Shown piece after piece: positions 39,971-52,300 of a stretch of DNA of 64,000 nt. This stretch comes from Terebella lapidaria (taxonomy: Eukaryota; Annelida; Polychaeta; Terebellida; Terebellidae). Both the position numbers and the translations under genes were made by a program. The DNA is taken from the NCBI GenBank assembly GCA_949152475.1, contig OX424570.1:6374181-6438180 (forward strand). Direction: 5' to 3'. Under the pieces are notes generated by a model that was not told the DNA's origin, searched no databases, and saw only the letters and a program-made list of their open reading frames with translations. The stretch's first letter is position 1; every line of letters starts with the position of its first letter.

Positions 39971-42900
39971 GTAAATTACGCCACTATCACAGAGAGAATC
40001 ACGATTAGCGATACAGTGCAACTAAAAGCGAGACAATTAGAAATAATGACCACTAATTGGAAGCGTGCAGACGTTGTTTAGGAAATTACGAGAGTTACTT
40101 TTTAATATTTTTCCATTGCAATGGAAAGGTATGTGCAATAAACCTGGGTATTTCGTAAACATTTCGTGCCAGGATTATATGCAAGATGCGTAAAATGTAG
40201 TAAATATTCATCCCGGAAGCTCTTTGGACAATACTCCTGGGATAATTTACTACACATTGTGTCCACTATGGTCCCATAGGCTTCCATACTCCCTACCGTG
40301 CCGGAAATATTGCTAGAAATATGAATGACCTTTGTGATTTTACTGAATGGGACACCAGCTGTCTAGGAATTAGGTTCTGAGCCGCATACTCCAGCATAGC
40401 TAGTGTTTAATTGTATGCAAATTAGCATCTCGGTTAATTGCCATGCTGTGCAATATGGTCAGTGGAAATAACTGGGGAACGGGTGTCTTGAGCAGTGTCA
40501 ATTGTCGAGGGAAACAAAAACAAAAATGTTTCTTGTTCATCTGATCTAGACATGTTTAGAAACCCTGGGAGTTTTTTTTTTACAGGATTGGTATTGGTAT
40601 TTTGAGTTGTTTTTGTTGTAGCGGAGCAATCAAAAAGAAGGTATTTGAAGGGTGTTTTCAAGTACAAAGCAATTGAGTGTGGTTGTATAAATATTTACCA
40701 ATCAATTGTGTATACCTGAGGCTATGGGTTCAAGAAAAATTATGTATTGATTTTTGTCAATGATATGTTATTTCAGTCATCATTTTCTAACATATTTTTA
40801 TGACCTTTTTGGAAGCAGGTGTCGAAAATACCTAAGCTCAAATATCGGGTGAAATATCTGTCACACAGGAGTGATCGGTTGCTATGGTATCTAGATAAGC
40901 AATTCCTGGTAATCAAAGATAACACAGATATAATTATTGATGAGAAATCAATGTAAAGTTCAGCAAATATCAATAAAAACTAGGGAATAGATGAATAGTC
41001 TCAATAGATGATAGTCTGAAGTAAGCTGGGGCAAAACATCGGCAGTATCTTTGATAGAAGTCAACAGTGTGACCAAATATGGCACAAATTCCTCTACTAG
41101 GGGATTTTGGCCGCGGAATCTAAGCGAATATGATGAATCCATCCGCGATTAAGGGGGGGGGGGGGGGGGGATTGGTTGGTTGATTGAATAATAGGGGTTT
41201 GTGTGAAGAAAAAGCATCGAAGCAGGTTGGAAGGGAGAGGGGGGGGGGGGGGGGGGGTTGTAAAAGAATGTGGTAGAGGAATCAATCAGACAGCACCAGT
41301 CTATTTGGGTTATTGATCTAAAGCTCTTTTAGGTTTTGTAGGGTTCCACACCTACCCCTCTCCCCCACCTCACAACCAAACAGTATTTTTGTGCAATATC
41401 TACAGCATTATGCTAGTATATTATGCATCCATTGCTTTCTTCCCTCCATCATATCATTTTCAAATTGTCAGTATTTTGTCGGCAAAATGTTCGTTACCCA
41501 CTGTTTTCCTAATGAGGCTTGGACATTATCCTTTCCAAATAGACGCGACAAAAATTGCTCCCAAAATGTGAAATCTGCATGATGCTGGTGAAAATATCTT
41601 TTTGCGAGGTGATTCAATTAAGCAACCTGCCATGCCCTTTTCGATGATGTTGCGTTCACGCTGGTCGCAAGCTTGCTTCTTTGTGGATGACGCTACGAGT
41701 CCTATTTCTGATTTGTTATTAAAATGCTCGGTAAATATTTTCTTAGAAGGATTAAATGGTCTCCCATTGGGTTGTTCATAGAAAGGCAAGGTTTGCAATC
41801 TAATTGTACTTTGTTGTGGGGGAAGCTAGGCAATGGATTGGGGCCGAAACGGGAAAAAAGTTCGTAAAAAAGTAATTCCATCTTTTTAATAAGAATTATT
41901 CGTCATAATAAATCTGATTTCTCTCGTAGAAGGCCCAGCAGTTTACAATCAGATCATTGTATTGAAAGCACTATGCATAACCATGGCAACCAAATTTCCA
42001 TAGCAACACCTACAAAACTTGACTCATCGTTCACCCAGCAAGTTTATAATCTTCACGTATTGGATTCAAATCAGCCGAAGAATCAGCTCTTTTATTATCG
42101 ATATCTGTACCTATTGACCTGACAAGGCAAACACTTTCAAGAGGCTATTTGCAGTTATGAAGAACCAATTTATGAAGCGATTTGTCACCTTGAAGCAAGG
42201 CGTGGGTCAACCAGTGAAAATTTATGAGGTGAACTTCCCGAGATGTTTTCAGTTGAAATGCAATATTCGGTCAGACCTTATTGGATATTGAACATCATGA
42301 AGTCAAATGTAGGTAGGCCTTGTGTTATAGTTTTATCGATGAGAATTACAAATTTTCTTTGGTGGTGTGTATTGATTTTAATGTCATTATTTTATCAGTC
42401 CGATGCAGAAAAATCTAATGCAAAAAATGTCCAGCATTTCGCTTGCATTATGATATTTACAATGTAGAGATGAAAATGATAACATTCATGTGACAAAAAG
42501 CAGAACAACAGAATTTGTTTCCGGATATTATCGTCGAATCCAAAGGTTCAATGGGCCGTATTTGCATCGGCCACGTATTTGCACTAGAATTGACCAGTTC
42601 TTGTTTGAGTGTAACTGAGCACCCTTATTGAACCGGACCCTTCACGTCTGTAACCATGGATACAGCGCAGACCTGCCCAGTAGCCATGGAGACGGACAAC
42701 ACTTAGCTCATTGGATGGGTCAAGAACAAACGTCTTTGATCGAGTATCCCAGTGTCGGGTTTTTCGGGTTGTACATGTACTTGCAATGACCAAGATTTTC
42801 TATGTGCAAGTTCTGTTTACAGTTTTAAAGGTCGACTCCAATTTGCAGTTGAATTATAATAACTTACTTCTATAAATTCATGCTTGGTAAAGTTCAATAA

Positions 42901-45192
42901 GACACAATATTTTTGTACCACTTTTGGTCATTTTGATAGGTTTTTTGATCATACAACATGTAATTTTGCTTCATTGCATCAGTGCAGTTTCTGTATGGAT
43001 GATTTGCATAATGACCAATCCAATCATTTCAACCGCAAACACCCAAATAATGAGTTGAATTAATTGATCGACATTCCAAGCAAAAAACGAAAATCACTGC
43101 ACTTGCTCTTATTGTATTTCACCAGAAAAGCCCCGCGAAATTAGAGGCGATTTCTGCCCTGTGTGTGTCCATGCAGTGTATGATTACATTGAATCGCCAG
43201 CTTTCGACTATAGCCGCAACCTTGACCCATCACCCAGTCGAGATCTAGCATTGTTTGCTATTTGAACCCATGTTCCACGAGAGTTGTTAATTAAACATCG
43301 ACCTCCTATAAGCTGCCCGATTGATTGAACCTAGGACAGCGCGAAAAATCGCTTTGCCGTTGGGGTTGTGAGCTGATCAATCGGAGCTCTTCACTAGTGA
43401 AGGAAGTTAATGATCCTTTGACTCCTCATGCGGGCCACAGGGCAGGAAGGCACCATTTCGGTATCCAAGAGCATTTCGCTTCAGTTATGTTGTGGAAGAA
43501 TAATTCGTGGTTTTCACCGATCTCCATATGGTTAGTATTGTTAAGGTGTCATAATCAATTTAGATTCCTGGTGTTGAAAATAGGCTCAGGAGATTTTTAT
43601 TGATTTAAACTTACTCGTTTCATAGTATTATTATCTTTTATATTCCATATGAAAGAGCGGTATAATAAAAGAGGAAGATGGACATTGAAAACCGTCGCTA
43701 TTTATTTCCAATAACCAATACTGTCTATTGTACCTGAATAGAATGTTTTCTGGTTCATTGCACTCCCAAGAACTTCCGCACAAAACCTTTTGTTTTCATC
43801 AGGAAACGATAGTTAATTGGTCTCGGTGCATTGTGGTTAAATTTACATATATGCAAATGAGCTGGTTTTGGTGATTATGAATGAAGTGAGTTCAATAGGT
43901 ACAAATTTGCTTGGGAAAATTGCGTCCAGTGACGGGCCATCGAAGGGTTTGATGAAGATTGAAGAAAATTGATTTGATATTCTGGAAATACATGTATCTC
44001 AAAATTGCATGCCAAACAAAAATTCCAATATTGTGACATTGATTGAAAGGTGGTCTGTTATGCTTATCCTTCAAATGGATAAAGATAAAATCATTACTGA
44101 AATTTTTTTTTTTTTTTAAATTAAATCAAAGAGTAGAAACTGAAATTAAATTTCAAAAGTTACAGAAAAAAAATAACAACACACTTCTCAGTATCAGAGA
44201 TTATAAAACAGCAAGGCAAATCAAGCATTTATATGTACATAAATACAATCAGAATGTCATTATACGAGTACTTCACTTGAATTTTTATGATGTAATGGGG
44301 GTCAGAGATTTGCTAGGCCTACCGACAAATATAACGTGGCAGATTGCAATATTAACTGCTTGATGCATCTCAAGAAATATTCGTCTCGATGGGAACACAT
44401 AAGGTTTCCAAAGTGCTCGCAAAACAACACAAGTTTTGAGTTTCCAATCATGTTAGTGCCATTGTTGGTGGCTTCAAGGGTTCACCACGGGATATTCTCG
44501 GAAAAGATTGCGGAAACTCCGGCAGGTTCATTTGTCACGTCGCTTTTTAGTTTGTCATCGTTTTTTTTTTTCATGCGTGTTTGTGTCTCGTATGTCTTGT
44601 AAGTGCGACACGTGGACAAAAAAAAAGAAACCTCTTTTCCTGCGTAAAATCTCCTTTTGTAATGTTCCTTCCTGACCTCAAACCTACGAAGAGTTGCGCT
44701 TATGTTGTTTTTATCCCCGGGAGTAGTGAAAAAAATCCCACCAAACAAATGTCAGTAATAGATTTTCGGCTTGATTTACGACATTTAATCACGATAATTT
44801 CGGCGGTGGTTTTCATAGCCACAATAATGGTAATAGGGCAGAATTTCATTTATTTCAGCCGACAGTCTGAGGTGATTTCCTTGAGAAACGACTCATTTCC
44901 TTAGAATCAATTTTGTTGAAATTTTGATGTTCCCAACACAAAAAAGTAACTGGTGCAGGTTATGTGTCGATTTATTATGGTGATTAACTGCAAAGTTTAG
45001 ACAAGCCTGAAATCAGCTCGGTATCGTGTTTTCAACTGAGATTGATTTTTATCTGCTATTTCCCATCATAGATCAACTAAAAAGTGTATTTTGCAACTAA
45101 AAAGTGTCCGAATAGATGCTAAAACTAAGGTTTATTGTCTTTGAATGATGTTTTCAATAAGTTATTGATAATATTGATTATTATTTTGACAG
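39971..45192 (+). other. Last part of the 13.2-kb intron
   Basis: Mostly AT-rich DNA with two long poly-G runs close together (41153-41170 and 41239-41257). A third candidate first exon lies at 42157-42228. A pair of related motifs (ccatggcaac at 41981 and ccatagcaac at 41998) sits near 42.0 kb. Nothing else is recognised. Confidence 0.5.
42157..42228 (+). CDS. Candidate alternative first coding exon (MKNQFMKRFV...)
   Basis: An acceptor-like ctatttgcag ends at 42154. The ATG at 42157 opens 24 codons to gag|gtgaac (GT at 42229), phase 0. The peptide is basic at its start. As an internal exon read from the upstream C1 exon it would hit a stop at once, so only use as a first coding exon makes sense. 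Confidence 0.22.
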
Positions 45193-45231
45193 GTGCTGAC
45201 CTCCTGTGTGCCGCCAGTAAACTACGAGTTG
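45193..45231 (+). CDS. TNS: Tensin 39-nt microexon with the last C1 zinc ligand
   Basis: Thirteen codons (VLTSCVPPVNYEL) between gacag and gtgagg, phase 0 at both ends. C1062 completes the C1 motif (C1054-x7-C1062). The microexon follows a 13.2-kb intron, and because it is symmetric it could be skipped without a frameshift. That would remove the final zinc ligand. Confidence 0.88.
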
Positions 45232-45426
45232 GTGAGGAAAATAGGGGGAAAAAATAATAAATATTATTTAATGAATGAATGAAATTTTTGTGTGAATAAA
45301 TACAAATTTTGTGTGAAAGATCCATCAAATATTGGTATCCCTTATCCAGTAGTTACAGTACTATCTATGATATATCTATAAAGTCAGAAATGATTTAAAT
45401 ATATGATGTATTTCCCGTATCTGCAG

Positions 45427-45474
45427 GCGAATAACGATGCAAGTGTAGAAATGCATACAAGCTCAAGAACAACT
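45427..45474 (+). CDS. TNS: Tensin linker exon 1
   Basis: Sixteen codons (ANNDASVEMHTSSRTT) between ctgcag and gtaagt, phase 0 on both sides. It encodes part of the flexible linker between C1 and the phosphatase domain. It is another symmetric exon that could be optional. Confidence 0.8.
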
Positions 45475-45668
45475 GTAAGTATTCTCCTGAACAAAATGAA
45501 TGTGTGTCTTTCGCTAAATAGCAAAATCGATTAATAAAATGATACATCTATCATAAAATTATGTAATCATTTTCAAATTTTTCAAGATACATATTCATCG
45601 ATATCAAATGACAGTACTTTTTAGAACCATTAGAAAGCGGTTTGAAGAATATTTCATTGGTTTTGCAG

Positions 45669-45736
45669 CCTTCGAACCTGTCATCTTCGTCCCCACACAG
45701 TGGCAATATGCCAGGTTTCCATGGCAACACTGTCAA
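45669..45736 (+). CDS. TNS: Tensin linker exon 2
   Basis: This exon starts in phase 0 with PSNLSSSSPHSGNMPGFHGN and ends in phase 2 before gtgaga. It is Ser-rich linker. If the donor is not used the frame stops at the TGA overlapping it, which supports splicing here. The exon contains gtttccatggcaac (45715-45728), an exact match to an RFX X-box pattern. Confidence 0.85.
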
Positions 45737-45928
45737 GTGAGATTAAATTAATTAATAATATTATTAGTAATGATATAACCAAATTTATTCACATATTTTT
45801 GAAAGATTTTCTGTATATACAAAGTATATCGTCAAATTCTCCCAGAATTCATGAACTATTATTATTTTGATAAAATTCATGATATTGCTGTTCAATGTGC
45901 TAAAAGCATCTAATTGCTATGGTTACAG

Positions 45929-45990
45929 AGTTCGGCAGTCAGGGGGACCTTACGACATGGATCTAACGTACATCACAGAGCGCATCATTG
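45929..45990 (+). CDS. TNS: Tensin exon: start of the PTP domain
   Basis: Entered in phase 2 (the split codon gives Lys) and left in phase 1 before gtacgt. It encodes YDMDLTYITERII, the family hallmark that opens the PTEN-like domain of all tensins. The ATG at 45957 (MDLTY...) could serve as a start in isoforms without the linker, as in vertebrate tensins that begin just before this motif. Confidence 0.93.
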
Positions 45991-46781
45991 GTACGTATCC
46001 ATGGCAACATACCCAGTATAGTGACAATACAGGAATATTCAAAACATGTTTATTTCGAAGTAATTGTGAATTGACATCATCATTCGCTCAAACTACATGT
46101 GCACAATATTCACAGGGAAATTTTCATTCCCAAATGACAAAGATTTTATTTATTTACATTATATTTACATTGTTTTACATTACATAACTTCACTTTTAAC
46201 ATCGCATTTTGTCTGAAATATTGGATGTTTTTCGATATGAATTGAAACTGGCTGACACACGGCGTGTCTTGCAAATAGGTCATAAAAAATATTCCCAGAC
46301 TCGATCGCATAAAATGAAATCCTGTCCTTACCGTAGACACATCATTTGCCACAAGATTTAATTTGTCTCAAAATTGCAGAAAATGAGCAACATTTATGTA
46401 TGGGCGACATTTGTGTATGTCGGAAGACTCACTTCATGTCTATGTACAAAAATCATTCAATTTGTCTGTAAAACGTGTGCAATAGATTTGCCTGCAATGT
46501 CACTTTAGTGTGTATAGGCCTAATTAGATTGGAAATGTTTAGTGAAAAAATTTCACTACTAATAATTTCATATCTTGTATCAGCTAGATTATTCTAATGT
46601 TTATGTTATTATTATAATAAAGAAAAAAAATTAATTGTTTTAAATGCAAAGGTGCAATAATGCATCTTTGAAAGATCAAATAAACTGTTGAGAAATGAAA
46701 GTGTTGATTTAGAATATTTTGATCTGATATGTTTCAGTTTGAGATACACTCATGCTCATTCTATTTTCATTTTACTTTCAG

Positions 46782-46879
46782 CGCTGAGCTTTCCGTTCAA
46801 GGGGAGGGAGGTAGAATACCGACGAAACCTGCAGGAAGTTGCTAAAATGCTGAACAGTAAACACAGTGATAACTATACG
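46782..46879 (+). CDS. TNS: Tensin exon: PTP domain, N-terminal helices
   Basis: Entered in phase 1 (split Ala codon), left in phase 0 before gtaagt. It reads LSFPFKGREVEYRRNLQEVA then KMLNSKHSDNYT, matching the tensin pattern SFP...NLxEVAxMLxSKHxxNY. The intron before it is 791 bp. Confidence 0.93.
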
Positions 46880-47265
46880 GTAAGTAGAAAGATTGATATG
46901 CATTCGATACACTGACATATACTTTCAAACTAGTAGTTGTGGAACATTGTGGTATGCAAGACTTTGTAAAAAATAACATGACTTGGTGTCAATGCAGTAA
47001 TTGAATTTCAGTATGATTAATTGTTGTTTTGGAGCAATATCTGCCTTTATATGTATGAAAACTTACTGTAAAATTTTGTACGTTGATTCAACTTTGTATT
47101 GTTTGCAACATGATAATACAATTGAGTCCATTCGCGTAATAATCAGTGGCTCAGAAATATCATCTTTTGTCCAATAAATCACTTTATTTCAGTAGTCTAG
47201 AGTTAATTACAATCAATACTCTGGCCATTCATGCAAAATGTAATGTAATCCTTTAATATTTCCAG

Positions 47266-47319
47266 ATCATAAACCTGTCTGAGAAGCGAGAAGATATACA
47301 ACGACTCAACCCAATGAAG
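47266..47319 (+). CDS. TNS: Tensin exon: PTP domain, central strand
   Basis: Eighteen codons, IINLSEKREDIQRLNPMK, phase 0 to phase 0, between tttccag and gtgatt. This corresponds to the conserved NLSEKR...LNPK segment of tensins. Confidence 0.93.
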
Positions 47320-47657
47320 GTGATTGTATTACCCCTTCACAATAAATATCTCGAGCGACTTTCTTCATGTTGCAGAAAAAAAACCTATCAAATCAGTGGC
47401 AATATTACTAATGGGGAATACGAACAAAACTTGCTAATTTAATGGTTATGATGTAAGTTTTTGTCGGGAATTTTCCAGGAAGCCCAAGAAAGAGTACAAA
47501 ATCTTATCGTTGTAAAAGATTTGACATTACTCCATTTGTCACACTTCTGAGTATTTAATCTTCCAAGAAATTCAACATGAATGAATGAAAAGATGATTAA
47601 ACTTTGAAATTTTACACCATATCTTGCATGTGCCGTTATTTTTGCCTTTTGCCAAAG

Positions 47658-47845
47658 GTGCTGGAATTTGGTTGGCCGGATCACATAGCGCCCCCTGTCG
47701 ATCGACTTTGCAACATCTGCAAGTGTATCGAGTCCTGGCTAAACTCCGACCCTGGGAATGTAATAGTGCTACACTGTAAGGGCGGGAAGGGACGGACGGG
47801 GGTCGTCATAGCGGCGTACATGCGCTACAATAATATATGTGCAAG
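47658..47845 (+). CDS. TNS: Tensin exon: PTP catalytic loop, signature intact
   Basis: This exon carries both catalytic elements of a PTEN-like phosphatase: the WPD segment GWPDH (D1188) and the P-loop [10 protein letters not shown] with the cysteine at C1220 (codon 47775-47777) and the arginine at R1226. PTEN has HCKAGKGRTG, one residue different. Vertebrate tensin-1 has lost the cysteine (Asn in its place), so this protein has more of the enzyme signature than that paralogue. Activity and substrate are not shown by sequence. It starts in phase 0 and ends in phase 2 before gtaagt. Confidence 0.95.
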
Positions 47846-48227
47846 GTAAGTACGGCAGTCTGAGCGTACGTAATTTGTCTACATCGGAGTAATTATGTGA
47901 ATATATTTGTGGGAGTTTTCGTGATTTTTGTCAACGTTGAAATAATTACACCTTGTGGGTGGGAGTGTGTTTCTTTAATATCTTGCCAAAAAATAAATGA
48001 GTTGTTTTAAATATTAATGATATTGTTACAATATAAACATGAATAGTTTAGTTTATTGTTACTTGCTCTGAAATTTAAGTCAGTCATCTAAGCTAAAATG
48101 TTAACCGCAACTGGAGAAGAACGGTTAAAAAAATAAAAAATAAAAATTGTTACATTAATACATAATTTGATCCAATTACATCATACTTTAGCCTCCTGAT
48201 TGTCATGTTTTGTTTTTGTTTCCGCAG

Positions 48228-48485
48228 TGCGGATCAAGACTTGGACCGATTTGCCATGAAGAAATTTTACGACGACAAACTGGGCGGTTTAACGCACCCT
48301 TCTCAGCGTCGATATGTTCACTACTTTGGGGGCTTTCTCTCTGGTGCTATCAAGATCAACTCGAACCCTCTCTATCTGCATCACATGGTTCTGCACGGGG
48401 CGCCAAACTTCGACCTTCGAGGGGGGTGCCGGCCCTACATCAAAGTCTATCAGGCCATGCAGCCTATTTTCATCTCCGGGGTCTA
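48228..48485 (+). CDS. TNS: Tensin exon: end of PTP, start of C2 domain
   Basis: Entered in phase 2 (split Ser) and left in phase 2 before gtatgt. It encodes [18 protein letters not shown], the [10 protein letters not shown] segment, then the first C2 strands ([14 protein letters not shown] and [13 protein letters not shown]). These are diagnostic tensin sequences. The C2 domain packs against the phosphatase and supports membrane binding in this family. Confidence 0.95.
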
Positions 48486-48756
48486 GTATGTACAGTTTGT
48501 ATGATATTTTCATATATGAAAGAAAGATGTATTGATTAGTATTGAGTTATGTGGTGGAAAAAATCCTCGCAATTTTGGGTTTATTCGATACAACAATTAA
48601 ACATTTGTGATCTATCAAATGAAAATCAAAAAAGAGAAAACTTTTATTGCTATTCGATATGAACTGACAGTTAGACTAGCTCTGTTTATAAATATTACAG
48701 CTCATTTGAGACATACAGTAAACAAATTTTTAATTGTCTTTTCCGCCCATTCACAG

Positions 48757-48959
48757 CACAATGACGCCCTCAATGTCACAACTCAGCGTGGCGCTCGAGC
48801 CTTGCCTGCAATTACGCGGGGATATACTCATTAAGTGTTACCACAAGCCCTTGCACACTTCGTCACGAGAACTAATCTTCCGCTGTCAGTTCCACACGTG
48901 CGCCATCGCGCAAAACCAGCTCCTCTTTGACAAAGCCGACTTGGATGAGGCCAGCACAG
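48757..48959 (+). CDS. TNS: Tensin exon: C2 domain, middle
   Basis: Entered in phase 2 (split Tyr of SGVY), left in phase 1 before gtaccg. It contains LRGDILIKCYHK, ELIFRCQFHTCAI and FDKADLDEAST, matching the LLKGDILLKCYHK...FRVQFHTCAI...DLDxA pattern of tensins. Confidence 0.95.
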
Positions 48960-49333
48960 GTACCGGATTTTCTAAATGTGGCTTTAAATTGCAAAAAAAA
49001 AAAAAAACGTGTGGATACTAGCAAGTGGGAGAAAAATATGATATATTTGCTGATGAGGCATATATCTTTAAAAAACGTTAATAAAATATATAATTATGGT
49101 TAAATTTAATGTGAAGTACAAACCAATGTTTGTTTATTATCATCATGTTTCAAATTTTGCTGCAAAATACTTGAAATCATAATGTGCACAATACCATGTC
49201 AGGTCACATTTTTCATCATAATGCATCTGTTCTTAGTTCTTCAACAACTTTTTTGTTACCTTTCTTTACTAGAAGATACTCAATATGTATCAAAAAATTT
49301 TTATCAATACAAATTTTGTTGATTTTGTTTCAG

Positions 49334-49399
49334 ATTCTCGGTTTCCGGAAAGCGCGCGTGTGGAGTTTGTGTTTTCTCAGGGTCAGGATCGTATCATGA
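49334..49399 (+). CDS. TNS: Tensin exon: end of the C2 domain
   Basis: Entered in phase 1 (split Asp) with DSRFPESARVEFVFSQGQ, the last C2 strands (tensins: DDRFPxxxxVEFVFS). It ends in phase 1 before gtgagt at 49400. The total encoded up to here is about 1,418 residues from the ATG at 24073. The next expected family segment (DYNTxDPLIRWDSY) was not found downstream in the window. Confidence 0.93.
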   Translation: MLGFRKARVWSLCFLRVRIVS

Positions 49400-52300
49400 G
49401 TGAGTACAGAAATTTTTTTCTCTTTTTTGCTTTCTTAAATATATTTTGTAGATTTGTTTGCTTTGATAGTTATTAGTTTGTGCTTGAAATTTATATAGTT
49501 TATAGATTGTTTGCTTTTTGTGTCTCTGTAGCAAATTATGTTTCTGTATTCATAGCATATCGCATCAAATCTAGCTTTGTTTATGTTTTATAATATACAT
49601 GTACATGTATGTGTTCAACTTTTTTGGCCAAATTTGTTCAAATTGAATTATACTCTCTTATCTTGATAGTTTGATTTGTGTGCTTTCATTTGCTTGTGTA
49701 TGAATCTGTGAATGTTTTGCCTCCCCAAAAATTATTCCCTTATCTATTACATTTACCAGTACTAAAAACCTGTCTTTCTGTATGTTACTTTGCTTCTTTC
49801 ATATTATGTCGTACTGTGATGGTTTGCAAGTGATCTTGCACTTAAGTTTTCTGTGTGATGTATACTAGCATCTTTGGCAACTACAATCTTACTCATAGCA
49901 AAGGAGATGCAAAGATGGATAACGTACAAATTGGTTTGGAATATGACATGGTTGAATCATCCATCAGTTTTACACCGATGTACAAGAGATACGGTGCAAT
50001 ATGGGGAACGAAAAATGTTAGACAGACTTTTTCGTAGTTGATGATTCATTCACCAGATGTCAGTGCAAGCAGACAGGCTTTCCATTTGTCTGTTCGCTCG
50101 TGCAACCATCTCCAACAAAATCTGGATACAAGAAATCCCAACTAGCCCTTCTTGTCTACGATGCAGCCGCGAAAAAAAAGCCGCTGATTAATCCGGCTTC
50201 CTGTTGGAGGCTTCCCAGCATGCTCTAGGAGGAAGTGGGATTTATTGAAAGTCTCGACTGCAACTGTTCGGCAAAAATCGCGGGGTGTATTTGTGGTGGG
50301 ATAACATTTTTCGGAAAGCGTAATGAACGGTGGACTATTGTGAATGCGACGGGGTCACAGGTTGGTAGCGCAAATGTCAAATGTCAAATTATGTTTTCTC
50401 CTGTTGAGTAATCAAAGGGTTAAGTATTGATCATGTCAGCAAGTTCGTGAATATTGCTGAATGGTTAATGTAATGCCATTAATTTGTTGCCAATTAGGGA
50501 GATGATGTGAACTTTGCATAACTTTGTGAGAAAGTAGCATCAAATTCTTCAAGTTTGGATTATAAATATTCTGTAATTTGGAAGTTTTGTGGCAGAATTT
50601 CCATACCTGTCCTGTATAAAATTTAGAAAGGTATGTGAATCATTAACCATTAACTAATTTTGAGTATTTCACTTGAAACAAATTACTCTGTATAAGGTAC
50701 TTTTCTTTGCAAAGAGGTACGTTGCTTCTTTGAAGGCCTATCTATATACTGCATATTAGATGTTTCATCAAGTTCTCTAGCTAGACGTATACCTGTGAAA
50801 TGTACATCACCATATGAGGTCCAGATGTGTTTAATGTCCATCGTACAAAAGGATGTTACATTCTCTTAGTTTTTGCGTGGGTTGTTCTGTCTTGGCGATG
50901 TTTCAGCATTGCTTTTCCGAACATTATGGAATGCTTATTTTGTACGGGCAAGGTCAAGCCCTCTGCTTTTGTTGCTTAGAAGCCATTTGTTCAAACAATA
51001 CGACCCATACCGGTTAGTTCACATACCTGTAGCAAAAACATAGTGGCAATTTTGTGTCTGTGGGGGTCTTTTCCATGGTTTTCAACTTTTTCGTTGGTAG
51101 TCGTTTAGGCCGAGAATTCAGTTAATGTTTCTCTAATAGGAAGCTTTACATCAAAGAACGGTAAAATTGTGTTGTTATTGCGACAACTATAGTCCACATT
51201 TTAACCCGACACACACAGAAAAAAAAAAAACAGGCAGTAAAACATTTCCTACTATCGTTAAAGACACTTATATGATCATATAGGCCGTCAAATTTTTTTT
51301 TTTTTCATTTTTACAATGACAAAATTTCTGCTACAAAAAATAATCATCATACATGCAACCACATCAAGTCGCTAGAAAAAAAGTCGTCACAAAAGTTTCT
51401 ACGTAGGGACCTGCTTGAGTATAACTTGGCAGACACCACAAAAGGATGTACGCTGTACAAAGGAATACACGAGTACATGTACCGGTAGATATTTAGAGCT
51501 ATGGGCCTTCAGCAATCAGCATGAAAACGCTTTGGAAACTTGTGCGATACTTTGGGTGTCCATTGAGTCTTCTTTGACCTTCTTCACTCAACACCAACGC
51601 GAAATCAGATGCTCCAAATATCTGCAGCAAATCATAGAGATATATTCAGGCTAGACCGATTAAATTCATCTGGCTGAAGCTGGTTGCCTTCCTTGAGAAA
51701 TAGCCTAGAAAAAGGTGAAAACTTTGGAGAACTTTGTGAATTGAATCATCATTAATTGGCCAAAAGAGATGTCCTACCAGGGATACAATAGAAGCTCTGA
51801 CTGCAGCAGTGATTTGGCGTGAGACACAAACTCTCCTCTTGGTTTGGCCTGGAGTTGTTTGCTTACTGGGTACTGAACTGTTGAGAAAAGCCCAGCAAAA
51901 TCTGGACCAGTTTCTTCATAACTTTCTTCTTCCGGAGAGAAGCCACCTGCATTGCAACCAACTATCCCCCCCCCCTCTCCCTCCCCCCCACCTACAACCT
52001 TCTACCATCAGAAGCTGACTTTCCCATCAGCAAAGAAGAACCATTTCACCCGCTGCGGCAAGGCAGCACCTCCAAGACTCCACCAACCATCCCAGTTGCC
52101 TACAATTCCAAGAGTGAGACGACAGCCCCCCTTCCAATCCATTCCGGATAACTCTTGCGGATCAATACACTTGGCTACTGGAAGCCTCTGCAGTTTGCTG
52201 GATAGCACCACAGACGCAGTCTGGATATCCAGATCTCACTGCTGATACCACAAGCGAGGCAAGTGAAGGCATCACAGGCCGCCCCGTTCTCCTAGCTGAT

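Noticed and set aside
47658-49399. PTEN, or auxilin/GAK, in place of tensin
   Set aside because: PTEN has no C1 domain and different C2 sequence. Auxilin/GAK share the PTEN-like fold but lack the C1 and the YITERII...SFP tensin signatures seen here.
49855-50037. Short open frame with an EYDMVESS-like stretch
   Set aside because: Superficially tensin-like in one Tyr-Asp pair, but it does not match the DYNT...RWDSY segment expected after C2.
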